A stretch of DNA of 64,000 nucleotides from Pseudomonas abieticivorans (GTDB lineage: Bacteria > Pseudomonadota > Gammaproteobacteria > Pseudomonadales > Pseudomonadaceae). Shown here piece by piece: positions 20,799 to 29,422 of this stretch (positions are counted from its first letter, which is position 1; each line of letters begins with the position of its first letter). Where the stretch lies: positions 4,953,501 to 5,017,500 of the forward strand of contig NZ_CP094975.1 of NCBI RefSeq assembly GCF_023509015.1. Reading direction: 5' to 3'. The notes beneath the pieces were generated by a model. That model saw only the letters and a program-made list of their open reading frames with translations. It did not search any database and was not told the origin of the DNA. A program made the position numbers and the translations under genes.

Positions 20799-21863
20799 AT
20801 GAAAACACTGGCCAAACTTCCCGTCACTATCGTTACCGGCTTCCTGGGCTCGGGCAAGACCACTTTGCTGCGCCACATGCTGGACAACGCCCAGGGCCGC
20901 CGCATCGCGGTCATCGTCAACGAATTCGGCGAGCTGGGCATCGACGGCGAGATCCTCAAGCAGTGCACCATCGGCTGCACCGAAGAAGAAGCCAATGGGC
21001 GTATCTTCGAGCTGGCCAACGGCTGCCTGTGCTGCACCGTGCAAGAAGAGTTTTTCCCGGTGATGCGCGAACTGGTGGCCCGCCGTGGCGACCTGGACCA
21101 CATCCTGATCGAAACCAGCGGCCTGGCCCTGCCAAAACCTTTGGTGCAAGCCTTCCAGTGGCCGGAAATCCGCAGCGCCTGCACCGTGGACGCGGTGATC
21201 ACCGTGGTCGATAGCCCGGCCGTGGCCGCCGGCACCTTCGCCGCCTTCCCCGACCAGGTCGATGCCCAGCGCAAGCTGGACCCCAACCTGGACCACGAGT
21301 CGCCGCTGCACGAATTGTTTGCCGACCAACTGGCCAGCGCCGACCTGGTCATCCTGAACAAGGCCGACCTGATCGATGCCGATGCGTTGGCTGCCGTGCG
21401 CGCCGAAGTCGCCGAAGAACTGCCGGCAGCGGTCAAGGTGATCGAAGCCAGCAGCGGTCGCCTGCCGCTGGAGGTGTTGCTGGGCCTGGGCGCCGAGTCC
21501 GAGGTGCACATCGACGGGCGCAAGACCCACCACGATCATCATGACGGCGACGATCATGACGACCACGATCACGACGCCTTCGACTCGATTTCCATCGAGC
21601 TGCCGCAAGCCGACGAAAGCCTGCTGCTCGATGCCCTGACCCAACTGGTGGTCAAGCACGGCATCTTGCGCGTGAAGGGCTTCGCCGCCATCCCGAACAA
21701 GCCAATGCGCCTGCTGATCCAAGGCGTGGGCACGCGTTTCGACAAGCACTTCGACCGCGCCTGGGCCGCCGACGAAACCCGCTCCACGCGTTTGGTGCTG
21801 ATCGGCCAGGAACTGGACGCCGCCCTGCTGGAAAGCCAGCTGCGCGCTGCCCTGACCGTTTAA
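20799..21863 (+). CDS. cobW: CobW-type metal chaperone GTPase
   Basis: G3E GTPase thought to deliver cobalt for corrin insertion. Start ATG 20799 gives MKTLAKLPVTIVTG; the upstream in-frame ATG lies at the edge of the riboswitch region. 354 residues: Walker A GFLGSGKTT at 14-22, the metal-binding CLCC at 76-79 (NGCLCCTV), the nucleotide-specificity motif LNKADLID, and a His/Asp-rich loop (HHDHHDGDDHDDHDHD) around 245-260 that is likely to bind metal. It lies three bases before cobN, so the two are coupled. Confidence 0.95.
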   Translation: MKTLAKLPVTIVTGFLGSGKTTLLRHMLDNAQGRRIAVIVNEFGELGIDGEILKQCTIGCTEEEANGRIFELANGCLCCTVQEEFFPVMRELVARRGDLDHILIETSGLALPKPLVQAFQWPEIRSACTVDAVITVVDSPAVAAGTFAAFPDQVDAQRKLDPNLDHESPLHELFADQLASADLVILNKADLIDADALAAVRAEVAEELPAAVKVIEASSGRLPLEVLLGLGAESEVHIDGRKTHHDHHDGDDHDDHDHDAFDSISIELPQADESLLLDALTQLVVKHGILRVKGFAAIPNKPMRLLIQGVGTRFDKHFDRAWAADETRSTRLVLIGQELDAALLESQLRAALTV

Positions 21864-21866
21864 GCC

Positions 21867-24800
21867 ATGCACTTACTGCGGACCCAACCCGGCGGTTTCG
21901 TACCCGACGACAGCATTGCCGACCTGGGGCAAACCCCGGCCGAGTTGGTCATCCTCTGCAGTGGCGACTCCCACCTGGCACTGTTGGCCGAAGCGGCCCG
22001 GCAGTTGCCAGACGATTACCCGACGCTGCGCCTGGCCAACCCCATGCAGGTGCAGAACCATGCCTCGGTCGACCTGTACGTCGACCAGGTGCTGCGCCAC
22101 GCCAAGGTCATCCTGATTTCCCTGCACGGCGGCATCGGCTACTGGCGCTATGGCGTCGAGCAACTGGTGCAACTGGCCGAGCGCGGCGTGCAACTGATCC
22201 TGGTGCCGGGCGATGACCGCCCCGACCCCGAGCTGAGCGACCTGGGCACCGTGCCCAAGGCCGATGCCGAACGGCTGTGGCACTTTTTGCGTCAGGGCGG
22301 CATGGGCAACGCGTTGTCGTTGTTCAACTGCCTGGCCAGCGGTTTTCTCGGCCGCGACTACGCCTGGCAGGAACCCCAGGCCCTGCCGCGCACGGTGATC
22401 TACCACCCGCAAAAGCCACAGGCCGAACTCAGCGATTGGCAGCGCGACTGGCAACCCGGGCAAGCCGTGGTGCCGCTGCTGTTCTACCGCTCGCACCTGC
22501 AGGCGGCCAACACCGCCTTTGTCGATGTGTTTTGCGAGCGGCTGCAGCAGGCCGGGCTCAACCCCTTGCCGATCGCGGTCGCCAGCCTGAAGGAGCCGGG
22601 CTGCCTGAGCCTGGTCGAGGATTGGCTGGACCAGGTGCAGGCGGCGGTCATCCTCAACACCACAGGCTTTGCCCAGTCCAGCCCGGAAGCCCCGCACCTG
22701 CGGCCGTTTCGCCGGGATATCCCGGTGATCCAGGCCATTTGCGCCCAGGACAACCAGCCCGGTTGGGCGGCCAGCGAACAGGGCCTGGGCTCACGCGACC
22801 TGGCCATGCACATCGCCTTGCCGGAGCTGGACGGGCGCATTATCAGCCGGCCCATCAGCTTCAAGGACCTGGCCTGGCGCAGCGAGCGCAGCCAATCGGA
22901 CGTGGTGTGCTACAAGCCCCATGCCGAGCGCATGGATTTTGTCGCCGAACTGGCCCGGCGCTGGAGCGAGCTATCGCGCCTGCCCAACCGCGACAAGCGC
23001 ATTGCCCTGATCCTGGCCAACTACCCGACCCGCGACGGGCGCATTGGCAACGGCGTTGGCCTGGATACCCCGGCTGCTGCGCTGAACATCCTGCACAGCC
23101 TGCAAGGCCAGGGCTACCCGGTCGACGACTTGCCTGGCAGTGGTACCGCGCTGATCCAGCAACTGCTGGGCGGGGTGAGCAACGACCTGGACACCCTGGA
23201 CCTGCGCCCCTGCGCCCAGAGCATGGCCATGGACGAGTACCTGGCGGCGTTCGCACGCTTGCCCCAGGCCAACCAGGCCGCCGTGCGCGAGCGCTGGGGC
23301 GAGCCTGTGCAAGACCCGATGTGCCGTAGCGGTCGCATGATGGTCGCAGGCCTGCGGTTTGGCCTGACCTTCGTGGGCATTCAGCCGGCCCGTGGCTACC
23401 AACTTGATCCGAGCGCGGTGTATCACGACCCCGACCTGGTGCCGCCCCACGGTTACCTGGCGTTCTACTTCTGGCTGCGCCACGCCTATGGCGCCGACGC
23501 CGTGGTGCACGTGGGCAAGCACGGCAACCTGGAGTGGTTGCCGGGCAAAGGCGTGGGCCTGTCCGAGCACTGCTGGCCGGACGCGTTGCTGGGGCCGATG
23601 CCCAATGTCTACCCCTTCATCGTCAATGACCCGGGCGAAGGTGCCCAGGCCAAGCGCCGCACCCAGGCGGTGATCATCGACCACTTGATGCCGCCGCTGA
23701 CCCGCGCCGAAACCTACGGCCCCTTGCGCGACCTGGAGCTGCTGGCCGACGAGTTCTACGAAGCGCAACTGCTGGACCCGCGCCGCGCCCGTGAATTGCA
23801 GCGCGACATACTCAAGCTGGTGCGCGACGCGCAGATCGACCGCGAACTGCAACTTGATGCCGCCTGGGACAGCGAAGACGACGCCGCGCTGTGGCTGCCG
23901 CGCCTGGACACCTACCTGTGCGACCTGAAAGAGTCGCAGATTCGCGATGGCCTGCACATTTTTGGCGAGTCGCCCCAAGGCCGGCTGCGCATCGACACCC
24001 TGGCGGCGCTGCTGCGCATCCCCCGGGGCGATGGCCGTGGCGCCCAGGCCAGCCTGCTGCGGGCCTTGGCGAACGCCATGGCACTGGGTTTCGACCCGCT
24101 CGATTGCGACCTCGGCGCACCCTGGGCTGGCCCCCGGCCCAACGAATTGGCGATGGTCAGCGTTGAACCCTGGCGCACTGCCGGTGATGCCCGCGAACGC
24201 CTCGAACTGCTGGCCGCCGACTGGATCGACAAAACCTTGCAAGGGGTGTTGCAGGTGCCCGACGCGCCGCAGTGGGACGGCGTGCGTTTGATCCTGCAAG
24301 GCCTGCTCGACGTCGTCGCGCCGCGCCTGGATGCCTGCGGCCCGGCCGAAACCCAGGGGCTGCTCGATGCCCTGAGCGGGCGCTTCGTGCCCGCCGGTGC
24401 CAGCGGCGCACCGAGCCGCGGCCGCCTGGACGTGCTACCCACCGGGCGCAATTTTTTCTCGGTGGATGTGCGCAACCTGCCTACCACGACGGCCTGGCGC
24501 ATCGGCTTTGCGTCGGCCAACCTGATATTGGAGCGTCACCTGCAGGACCACGGCGACCATTTGCGCCACTTGGGCCTGTCGGTGTGGGGCACCGCGACCA
24601 TGCGCACTGGCGGCGATGACATCGCCCAGGCCATGGCGCTGATGGGCGTGCGCCCGGTATGGGCCACCGGCAGCCAGCGGGTCGATGACTTCGAGATTTT
24701 GCCCATCAGCCTGCTGGACCGCCCGCGTGTGGACGTCACCTTGCGTGTTTCCGGGTTCTTTCGCGACGCGTTCGCCAACCTGATGCGCCTGTTCGACGCG

Positions 24801-25637
24801 GCGGTGCAAGCGGTGGCAGCCCTGGACGAGCCCGACGACCTCAACCCGCTGGCGGCCAAGGTGCGCGCCGAAAAGGCCGCGCTGGTGGCCAGCGGCGTGG
24901 ATGACGACACCGCCGCGCGCCAGGCCGGCTGGCGCATCTTTGGCGCCAAGCCAGGTGCCTATGGTGCCGGTGTGCAGGGCGCGATCGATGGCCGGCTGTG
25001 GCAAACCCGCGAGGACCTGGCCGAGGTCTACCTGAACTGGGGTGGCTATGCCTACGGGGCCAAGGACGAGGGCACCGCGGCGCGCAGCCAGTTTGCTCAG
25101 CGCCTGGGTCAGGTGCAGGCGGTGGTGCAGAACCAGGACAACCGCGAGCACGACCTGCTCGATTCCAACGACTACTATCAGTTTCAGGGCGGCATGCTCG
25201 CCGCCGTGGAAAGCCTGGGTGGCAAACCGGCCGCCAGTTACCACGGTGACCACAGCCAACCGGACCTACCGCGCATTCGAACCTTGAAAGAGGAGTTGAA
25301 CCGAGTGGTACGGGCCCGTGCGGTCAACCCCAAGTGGATCGAGGGGGTCAAGCGCCATGGCTACAAAGGGGCGTTCGAGCTGGCGGCAACCGTCGACAAC
25401 CTGTTCGCCTTCGATGCCACCACCCATTTGATCGACGACCACCAGTACGCGATGCTGGCCGATGCCTATGTCCTGGACGAAAACACCCGCCAGTTCCTTG
25501 CGCAGCACAACCCGCATGCCCTGCGCGACATCACCGAGCGCTTGCTCGAGGCCCAGCAGCGCGGGCTGTGGGGCGAGCCTGGCGACTACCAGCAAGCGCT
25601 GCAAGACCTGCTGCTGGACAGCGAAGAAGATGCCTGA
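21867..25637 (+). CDS. cobN: Cobaltochelatase large subunit CobN
   Basis: CobN is the large subunit that inserts Co2+ into hydrogenobyrinic acid a,c-diamide, with ATP hydrolysed by an AAA+ partner complex. The 1256-residue length is normal. Typical motifs of the CobN/BchH family are visible: HGGIGYWRYG near 90, GRIGNGVGLDTPAAALNIL, VHVGKHGNLEWLPGKGVGLS and GGAYGA-like SPGAYGAGVQ near the C-terminus, then NDYYQFQGGM. It starts three bases after cobW and is followed 12 bases later by the ChlI/ChlD partner gene, so this operon supplies all three chelatase subunits. Confidence 0.97.
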   Translation: MHLLRTQPGGFVPDDSIADLGQTPAELVILCSGDSHLALLAEAARQLPDDYPTLRLANPMQVQNHASVDLYVDQVLRHAKVILISLHGGIGYWRYGVEQLVQLAERGVQLILVPGDDRPDPELSDLGTVPKADAERLWHFLRQGGMGNALSLFNCLASGFLGRDYAWQEPQALPRTVIYHPQKPQAELSDWQRDWQPGQAVVPLLFYRSHLQAANTAFVDVFCERLQQAGLNPLPIAVASLKEPGCLSLVEDWLDQVQAAVILNTTGFAQSSPEAPHLRPFRRDIPVIQAICAQDNQPGWAASEQGLGSRDLAMHIALPELDGRIISRPISFKDLAWRSERSQSDVVCYKPHAERMDFVAELARRWSELSRLPNRDKRIALILANYPTRDGRIGNGVGLDTPAAALNILHSLQGQGYPVDDLPGSGTALIQQLLGGVSNDLDTLDLRPCAQSMAMDEYLAAFARLPQANQAAVRERWGEPVQDPMCRSGRMMVAGLRFGLTFVGIQPARGYQLDPSAVYHDPDLVPPHGYLAFYFWLRHAYGADAVVHVGKHGNLEWLPGKGVGLSEHCWPDALLGPMPNVYPFIVNDPGEGAQAKRRTQAVIIDHLMPPLTRAETYGPLRDLELLADEFYEAQLLDPRRARELQRDILKLVRDAQIDRELQLDAAWDSEDDAALWLPRLDTYLCDLKESQIRDGLHIFGESPQGRLRIDTLAALLRIPRGDGRGAQASLLRALANAMALGFDPLDCDLGAPWAGPRPNELAMVSVEPWRTAGDARERLELLAADWIDKTLQGVLQVPDAPQWDGVRLILQGLLDVVAPRLDACGPAETQGLLDALSGRFVPAGASGAPSRGRLDVLPTGRNFFSVDVRNLPTTTAWRIGFASANLILERHLQDHGDHLRHLGLSVWGTATMRTGGDDIAQAMALMGVRPVWATGSQRVDDFEILPISLLDRPRVDVTLRVSGFFRDAFANLMRLFDAAVQAVAALDEPDDLNPLAAKVRAEKAALVASGVDDDTAARQAGWRIFGAKPGAYGAGVQGAIDGRLWQTREDLAEVYLNWGGYAYGAKDEGTAARSQFAQRLGQVQAVVQNQDNREHDLLDSNDYYQFQGGMLAAVESLGGKPAASYHGDHSQPDLPRIRTLKEELNRVVRARAVNPKWIEGVKRHGYKGAFELAATVDNLFAFDATTHLIDDHQYAMLADAYVLDENTRQFLAQHNPHALRDITERLLEAQQRGLWGEPGDYQQALQDLLLDSEEDA

Positions 25638-25649
25638 CGAGACCTATAC

Positions 25650-26657
25650 ATGAGCGACACCCTGCATTTTCCACTGGCCGCCGTGGTCGGCGCCGACGCC
25701 TTGAAACTGGCGCTGTGCCTGACGGCCATCGACCCGAAGATTGGCGGCGTGCTGATCGAGGGCCCGCGCGGCATGGCCAAGAGCACCCTGGCCCGTGGCC
25801 TGGCCGACCTGTTGGCCAGCGGCCAGTTCGTCACCTTGCCCCTGGGTACCACGGAGGAGCGCCTGGTCGGTACCCTGGACCTGGACGCCGCGCTGGGCCA
25901 AGGCCGTGCGCAGTTTTCCCCGGGCGTACTGGCCAAGGCCGACGGTGGCGTGTTGTATGTGGACGAGGTCAACCTGTTGGCCGACCACTTGGTCGACCTG
26001 CTACTGGACGTGGCGGCCAGTGGCACCAACCGCGTGGAGCGCGACGGTATCTCCCACAGCCATTCGGCACAGTTCGTATTGATTGGCACCATGAACCCCG
26101 AAGAGGGAGAACTGCGCCCGCAGTTGCTCGACCGTTTTGGCCTGAACGTGACCCTGCAAGCCAAGCCAGAACCGCAGGCGCGCGGCCAGATCATCCGCCG
26201 GCGCCTGGCGTTCGACAGCGATCCCCAAGCGTTCTGTGCACACTGGGCGGGCGAGCAACAGGCGCTGCAGGCACGTTGTCAGCAGGCAAGGGAACAGTTG
26301 GCGGCCATCGAACTGGATGATCAGGCACTGGCCATCATCACCCAGCGCTGTTTCGACGCCGGTGTCGACGGCCTGCGTGCAGACCTGGTGTGGTTGCGTG
26401 CGGCTCGGGCCCATGCGGCCTGGCGCGGCGGCCAGGCGATCAGCCCGGCTGACATAGACGCCGTGGCCGAATTTGCCCTGCGCCATCGCCGCAACGAATC
26501 GCAGGCCCAGCCACCTCAAGGTGCTGAGCCGCCCCCGCCTGCGGGTAACTCGGCCAGCGAACCGGCTGCAGGCCAGGGCGAATGGGGCGAGTTGCCGCCT
26601 CAGGCCGCCGCCATTGGTACCCGCCGCGATGTGCCGAGCTGGCCAAAAAAGCCCTAG
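25650..26657 (+). CDS. ChlI-like AAA+ chelatase subunit (zero-frame product of the chlD recoding gene)
   Basis: 335 residues. AAA+ domain with Walker A GPRGMAKST (residues about 35-43), Walker B GGVLYVDEVNLL, sensor FVLIGTMNPEEG and the arginine finger region LLDRFGLNV, as in BchI/ChlI. After residue 285 comes a Pro/Gln-rich linker (QAQPPQGAEPPPPAG), normally part of ChlD, and the frame ends at TAG 26655-26657. Just before the stop the codons are CCA AAA AAG CCC TAG, a slippery site that leads into the VWA frame. Ordinary translation gives the small chelatase subunit; the -1 product would be a 556-residue ChlD-type medium subunit. It lies directly after cobN. Confidence 0.92.
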   Translation: MSDTLHFPLAAVVGADALKLALCLTAIDPKIGGVLIEGPRGMAKSTLARGLADLLASGQFVTLPLGTTEERLVGTLDLDAALGQGRAQFSPGVLAKADGGVLYVDEVNLLADHLVDLLLDVAASGTNRVERDGISHSHSAQFVLIGTMNPEEGELRPQLLDRFGLNVTLQAKPEPQARGQIIRRRLAFDSDPQAFCAHWAGEQQALQARCQQAREQLAAIELDDQALAIITQRCFDAGVDGLRADLVWLRAARAHAAWRGGQAISPADIDAVAEFALRHRRNESQAQPPQGAEPPPPAGNSASEPAAGQGEWGELPPQAAAIGTRRDVPSWPKKP

Positions 26658-27319
26658 GCATCCGCCCTCGCCCGGGGGCGGATGCCAGCCCCCGAATGGG
26701 CAAGCAAGCCGTGGGTGCCCGTGGCAAGGCGCGTGCAGCCGGGCAGGGCCGTATCAACTGGCAGGCCACGCTGTTGCACGGGCGCCCGCGCCAGCGCGAC
26801 GACCTGCGCTGGCAGTTGCGTGGCAGCGCAGCCCATGAGTTATGGTTGGTGATTGTCGATGCCTCGGCGTCGACCCGCCGCCATGGCGCCTTGAGCGACG
26901 CCAAGGGTTTGCTGGCGTCGCTGTTCGACCAGGCTTACCGCCAGCGTGCCCGGTTGGCCTTGTTGACCGCCAGCGGCACGTCACCGCATTGGCAACGCCA
27001 CGGCTTGAAAGCCTCGGCAGCGTTGACGCCGTGGTTGCAAGGGTTGGGCGCCGGCGGCGGCACGCCGTTGCGCGCGGCCTTGGACCAGGCAGCCGGTTGG
27101 TTGGCCAAGCGGCGCAAAAGCCATGCCGGTGAGCAGCAACGTTGCCTGATCCTGACCGATGGGCGACTCAAGCACTGCGACGGTTTTACGCCGCTCGGTT
27201 GTCCCAGCCTGTTGATCGACATTGAAAAGGGGCCGATACGTTTTGCCCGCGCAGCACAACTTGCCGAGCAACTCGGTGCAGACTACAAACATATAGAAAC
27301 GCTGCCGGCGCAGGTTTAA
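26582..27319 (+). CDS. VWA-domain chelatase segment (ChlD C-terminal part, reached by -1 frameshift)
   Basis: This frame is -1 relative to the ChlI-like gene and overlaps it by 76 bases. From 26651 it encodes ALGIRPRPG, a basic linker with GRINWQATLLHGRP, and a von Willebrand A domain: LWLVIVDASASTRRHG carries the MIDAS DxSxS motif, GGGTPLRAAL its Thr, and LILTDGR its Asp. A possible independent ATG is at 26582 but has only a weak ribosome site, and the peptide before 26651 looks like out-of-frame translation. I therefore regard it as the second half of a fused ChlD (334 + 222 residues) made by recoding. The family works as the AAA+/VWA motor for CobN. Confidence 0.85.
   Translation: MGRVAASGRRHWYPPRCAELAKKALGIRPRPGADASPRMGKQAVGARGKARAAGQGRINWQATLLHGRPRQRDDLRWQLRGSAAHELWLVIVDASASTRRHGALSDAKGLLASLFDQAYRQRARLALLTASGTSPHWQRHGLKASAALTPWLQGLGAGGGTPLRAALDQAAGWLAKRRKSHAGEQQRCLILTDGRLKHCDGFTPLGCPSLLIDIEKGPIRFARAAQLAEQLGADYKHIETLPAQV
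26645..26686 (+). promoter_or_regulatory. Programmed -1 ribosomal frameshift signal
   Basis: The heptamer A AAA AAG (26645-26651) is in the correct register (CCA AAA AAG). Five bases later begins a perfect 11-bp hairpin, GGCATCCGCCC (26657-26667) with GGGCGGATGCC (26676-26686), loop of eight bases. The zero-frame stop TAG is at 26655-26657, overlapping the first stem base. A -1 slip moves reading to GCC CTA GGC, the VWA frame. The same heptamer with a downstream stem drives dnaX frameshifting in E. coli. Confidence 0.88.
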
Positions 27320-27360
27320 CCTGTGCACTTGATCGAGGCGGGAAAGCATAAAGCAGAGTC

Positions 27361-27397
27361 ATTAATAGCCGGCTAATGAATGCCGCCGGCTATTAAT
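27361..27397. terminator. Perfect 13-bp hairpin between convergent genes
   Basis: ATTAATAGCCGGC (27361-27373) and GCCGGCTATTAAT (27385-27397) pair completely around an 11-base loop. There is no long T run, but the stem base is A/T-rich on both sides, so it may act as a bidirectional terminator between the chlD segment and the small minus-strand gene. Confidence 0.65.
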
Positions 27398-27411
27398 TAA
27401 GGCGCGCAGGT

Positions 27412-27678
27412 TTACTGCGGCATGGTCCACTCTTGAAGGTTATAACCTTCATGTCGCAGTTGTGCGCGGACTTCTTCGATCAGGTGGGCCAGTTGCCGCG
27501 GATCGGTATAGGTGCTGCTCGGAACTTGCTTGCGGCCGATGCGGGTGCTGGTGCGATCGATCACCGTGAGGCTCAGTTCGCCATTGCCATCCTGCGGGGC
27601 CCACGCCACGCATTGGAAGGGTTCAAAGGCATGGCCGGCAATCAGCAGTGCTTCGTTGACACGGAGCGGGGCATTCAT
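27412..27678 (-). CDS. Small conserved hypothetical protein
   Basis: 88-residue frame starting at ATG 27678 (MNAPLRVNEALLIAGHAFEP), with an AGAGAG ribosome site. No signal peptide, membrane segment or known motif. The middle, VAWAPQDGNGELSLTVIDRTSTRIGRKQ, suggests beta strands, and the end, QLAHLIEEVRAQLRHEGYNL, an amphipathic helix. I do not recognise a function. Codon use is like its neighbours. It is divergent from the sigma-54 activator gene. Confidence 0.75.
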   Translation of the reverse strand: MNAPLRVNEALLIAGHAFEPFQCVAWAPQDGNGELSLTVIDRTSTRIGRKQVPSSTYTDPRQLAHLIEEVRAQLRHEGYNLQEWTMPQ

Positions 27679-27997
27679 GGGTTCAGTCTCTCTGTTAGCC
27701 CAAACAACTGTAATCACCCAAGGGGCACCCCGTGGGTTGGTTACTTGTACTGATGTTCCACCGCAGGCCCAAGTCACACATGGGCTAAAAATAGTCTAAA
27801 AAATTTTTTCCGGTGGTGCTTCCCTGACGCGCTTTGGACGTTGAAAAGGCTCGAAAATTCCAAGTGCCCGTTTCAATGTATCGACTTTGCAGACAAACGG
27901 TACTGGGCAGTGTCAGGTTCATTGCTACTGTTACATTCAGGCCCGCCAACCTGCTGTTTCTAATAACTTTTATACTATTTGGCGCCAAGGAAAGGTC
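27679..27997. other. Divergent promoter region
   Basis: No gene is visible in these 319 bases. An A/T tract (TAAAAAATTTTTT, near 27795-27807) and a TATACT hexamer at 27971-27976 are present; the latter could be the -10 of the activator gene, with a very short 5' leader holding the AAGGAAAGG ribosome site. Confidence 0.35.
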
Positions 27998-29323
27998 ATG
28001 CTCGAAATAGCACCAGCCCGACGCCTGTTAATTGTCGATCCTTGTGACGACTGCCATCAGTTATTGCCCGGCCTGCGCACCGTGGGCTGGGATGTCGACA
28101 GTTGTGACCTGGAAGAGGCACCCGATCATCCGTGCGACGTGGGGCTATTGCGCCTGCAACCGTTCCACCTGGAGCGCCCGGAAGCGGTCAAGGACCTGAT
28201 CAGCCGCAGCAACACCGAGTGGATCGCGGTGCTTAACCAGGACGTGTTGCGCATGCAGAACGTCGGCGACTTCGTGTGCGAATGGTTTTTTGACTTCCAC
28301 ACGCTGCCCTTCGATGTGTCGCGGGTACAGGTCACCTTGGGCCGTGCCTTCGGCATGGCGCGGTTGCGTGGCCAGGGCGCGGTGCACGTCGATCAGCCCG
28401 AACACGAATTGCTCGGCGACAGCCGGCCCATTCGTGACTTGCGCAAGTTGCTGAGTAAACTGGCGCCCACCGAGTCGCCCGTACTGATCCGTGGCGAGAG
28501 CGGCACCGGCAAAGAGTTGGTGGCGCGTACCCTGCATCGTCAGTCCCAGCGGCATGCCAAGCCGTTCGTGGCGATCAACTGCGGGGCCATTCCCGAGCAT
28601 CTGATCCAGTCCGAACTGTTCGGCCATGAGAAGGGCGCGTTTACCGGGGCGCACCAGCGCAAGGTCGGGCGCATCGAGGCGGCCCATGGCGGCACGCTGT
28701 TTTTGGATGAGATCGGCGATTTGCCCTTGGAGTTACAGGCCAACCTGTTGCGCTTTTTGCAGGAAAAACACATAGAGCGCGTGGGCGGCAGCCAGCCGAT
28801 CCCGGTGGATGTGCGGGTACTGGCGGCCACCCACGTGAACCTGGAGTCGGCCATCGACACCGGGCGCTTTCGCGAAGACCTGTATTACCGCCTCAACGTA
28901 TTGCAGGTGGTGACGGCGCCGTTGCGCGAACGGCATGGCGACCTGTCGATGCTGGCCAACCATTTTTCCCATTTTTACAGCCAGGAAACCGGCCGCCGGC
29001 CGCGCACCTTCAGCGAAGACGCTTTGATCGCCATGGGCAAGCATGACTGGCCAGGTAACGTGCGCGAACTGGCCAACCGCGTGCGTCGCGGGCTGGTGCT
29101 GGCCGAAGGGCGGCAGATTGAGGCGCAGGATTTAGGGTTGATGACCCAGAACGTGGTGGTACCGCCCATGGGCACCCTTGAGGACTACAAGCACCGGGCC
29201 GAACGCCAGGCGTTGTGCGATGTATTGAACCGCCACAGCGACAACCTGAGCGTGGCCGCGCGGGTGTTGGGGGTGTCGCGGCCGACGTTTTATCGGTTGT
29301 TGCACAAGCATCAGATTCGCTAG
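27998..29323 (+). CDS. Sigma-54-dependent activator with a VpsR/FleQ-like N-terminal domain
   Basis: 441 residues from ATG 27998 (ribosome site AAGGAAAGG). Residues 1-125 are a receiver-like domain without a clear phospho-acceptor pocket, as in VpsR/FleQ-type proteins. The AAA+ domain follows: Walker A GESGTGKE near 165-172, the sigma-54 contact loop GAFTGA near 213, Walker B GGTLFLDEIGDLP, and REDLYYRLNV. A Fis-type helix-turn-helix ends the protein (LSVAARVLGVSRPTFYRLLHKH). No cognate kinase gene is adjacent. It is convergent with the fap operon, whose promoter is of the sigma-54 type, so it is the natural candidate for the fap activator; the partner ligand is unknown (c-di-GMP is possible from the VpsR/FleQ relation). 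Confidence 0.9.
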   Translation: MLEIAPARRLLIVDPCDDCHQLLPGLRTVGWDVDSCDLEEAPDHPCDVGLLRLQPFHLERPEAVKDLISRSNTEWIAVLNQDVLRMQNVGDFVCEWFFDFHTLPFDVSRVQVTLGRAFGMARLRGQGAVHVDQPEHELLGDSRPIRDLRKLLSKLAPTESPVLIRGESGTGKELVARTLHRQSQRHAKPFVAINCGAIPEHLIQSELFGHEKGAFTGAHQRKVGRIEAAHGGTLFLDEIGDLPLELQANLLRFLQEKHIERVGGSQPIPVDVRVLAATHVNLESAIDTGRFREDLYYRLNVLQVVTAPLRERHGDLSMLANHFSHFYSQETGRRPRTFSEDALIAMGKHDWPGNVRELANRVRRGLVLAEGRQIEAQDLGLMTQNVVVPPMGTLEDYKHRAERQALCDVLNRHSDNLSVAARVLGVSRPTFYRLLHKHQIR

Positions 29324-29340
29324 ACCCACTGCGTTGCCCC

Positions 29341-29421
29341 CTTCGCGGATAAAACCGCGAAGCAGCCCCCCGATTCATCCGCGAACCCGCCCCCTGTAGG
29401 AGCGGATTCATCCGCGAAGCC
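29341..29421. repeat. Cluster of three REP elements
   Basis: CTTCGCGG-ATAAAA-CCGCGAAG (29341-29362) is a perfect inverted repeat. It is followed by GATTCATCCGCGAA (29374-29387) and by GTAGGAGCGGATTCATCCGCGAAG (29397-29420, a full REP copy). The cluster separates the 3' ends of the activator gene and fapF and may block read-through. Confidence 0.8.
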
Positions 29422-29422
29422 C

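Noticed and set aside
26582..26650. ATG 26582 as the true start of a separate VWA protein
   Set aside because: The first 23 codons (rich in Arg, Trp, Cys) look like out-of-frame linker; the ribosome site is weak and the slippery site plus hairpin give a better explanation. It cannot be fully excluded.
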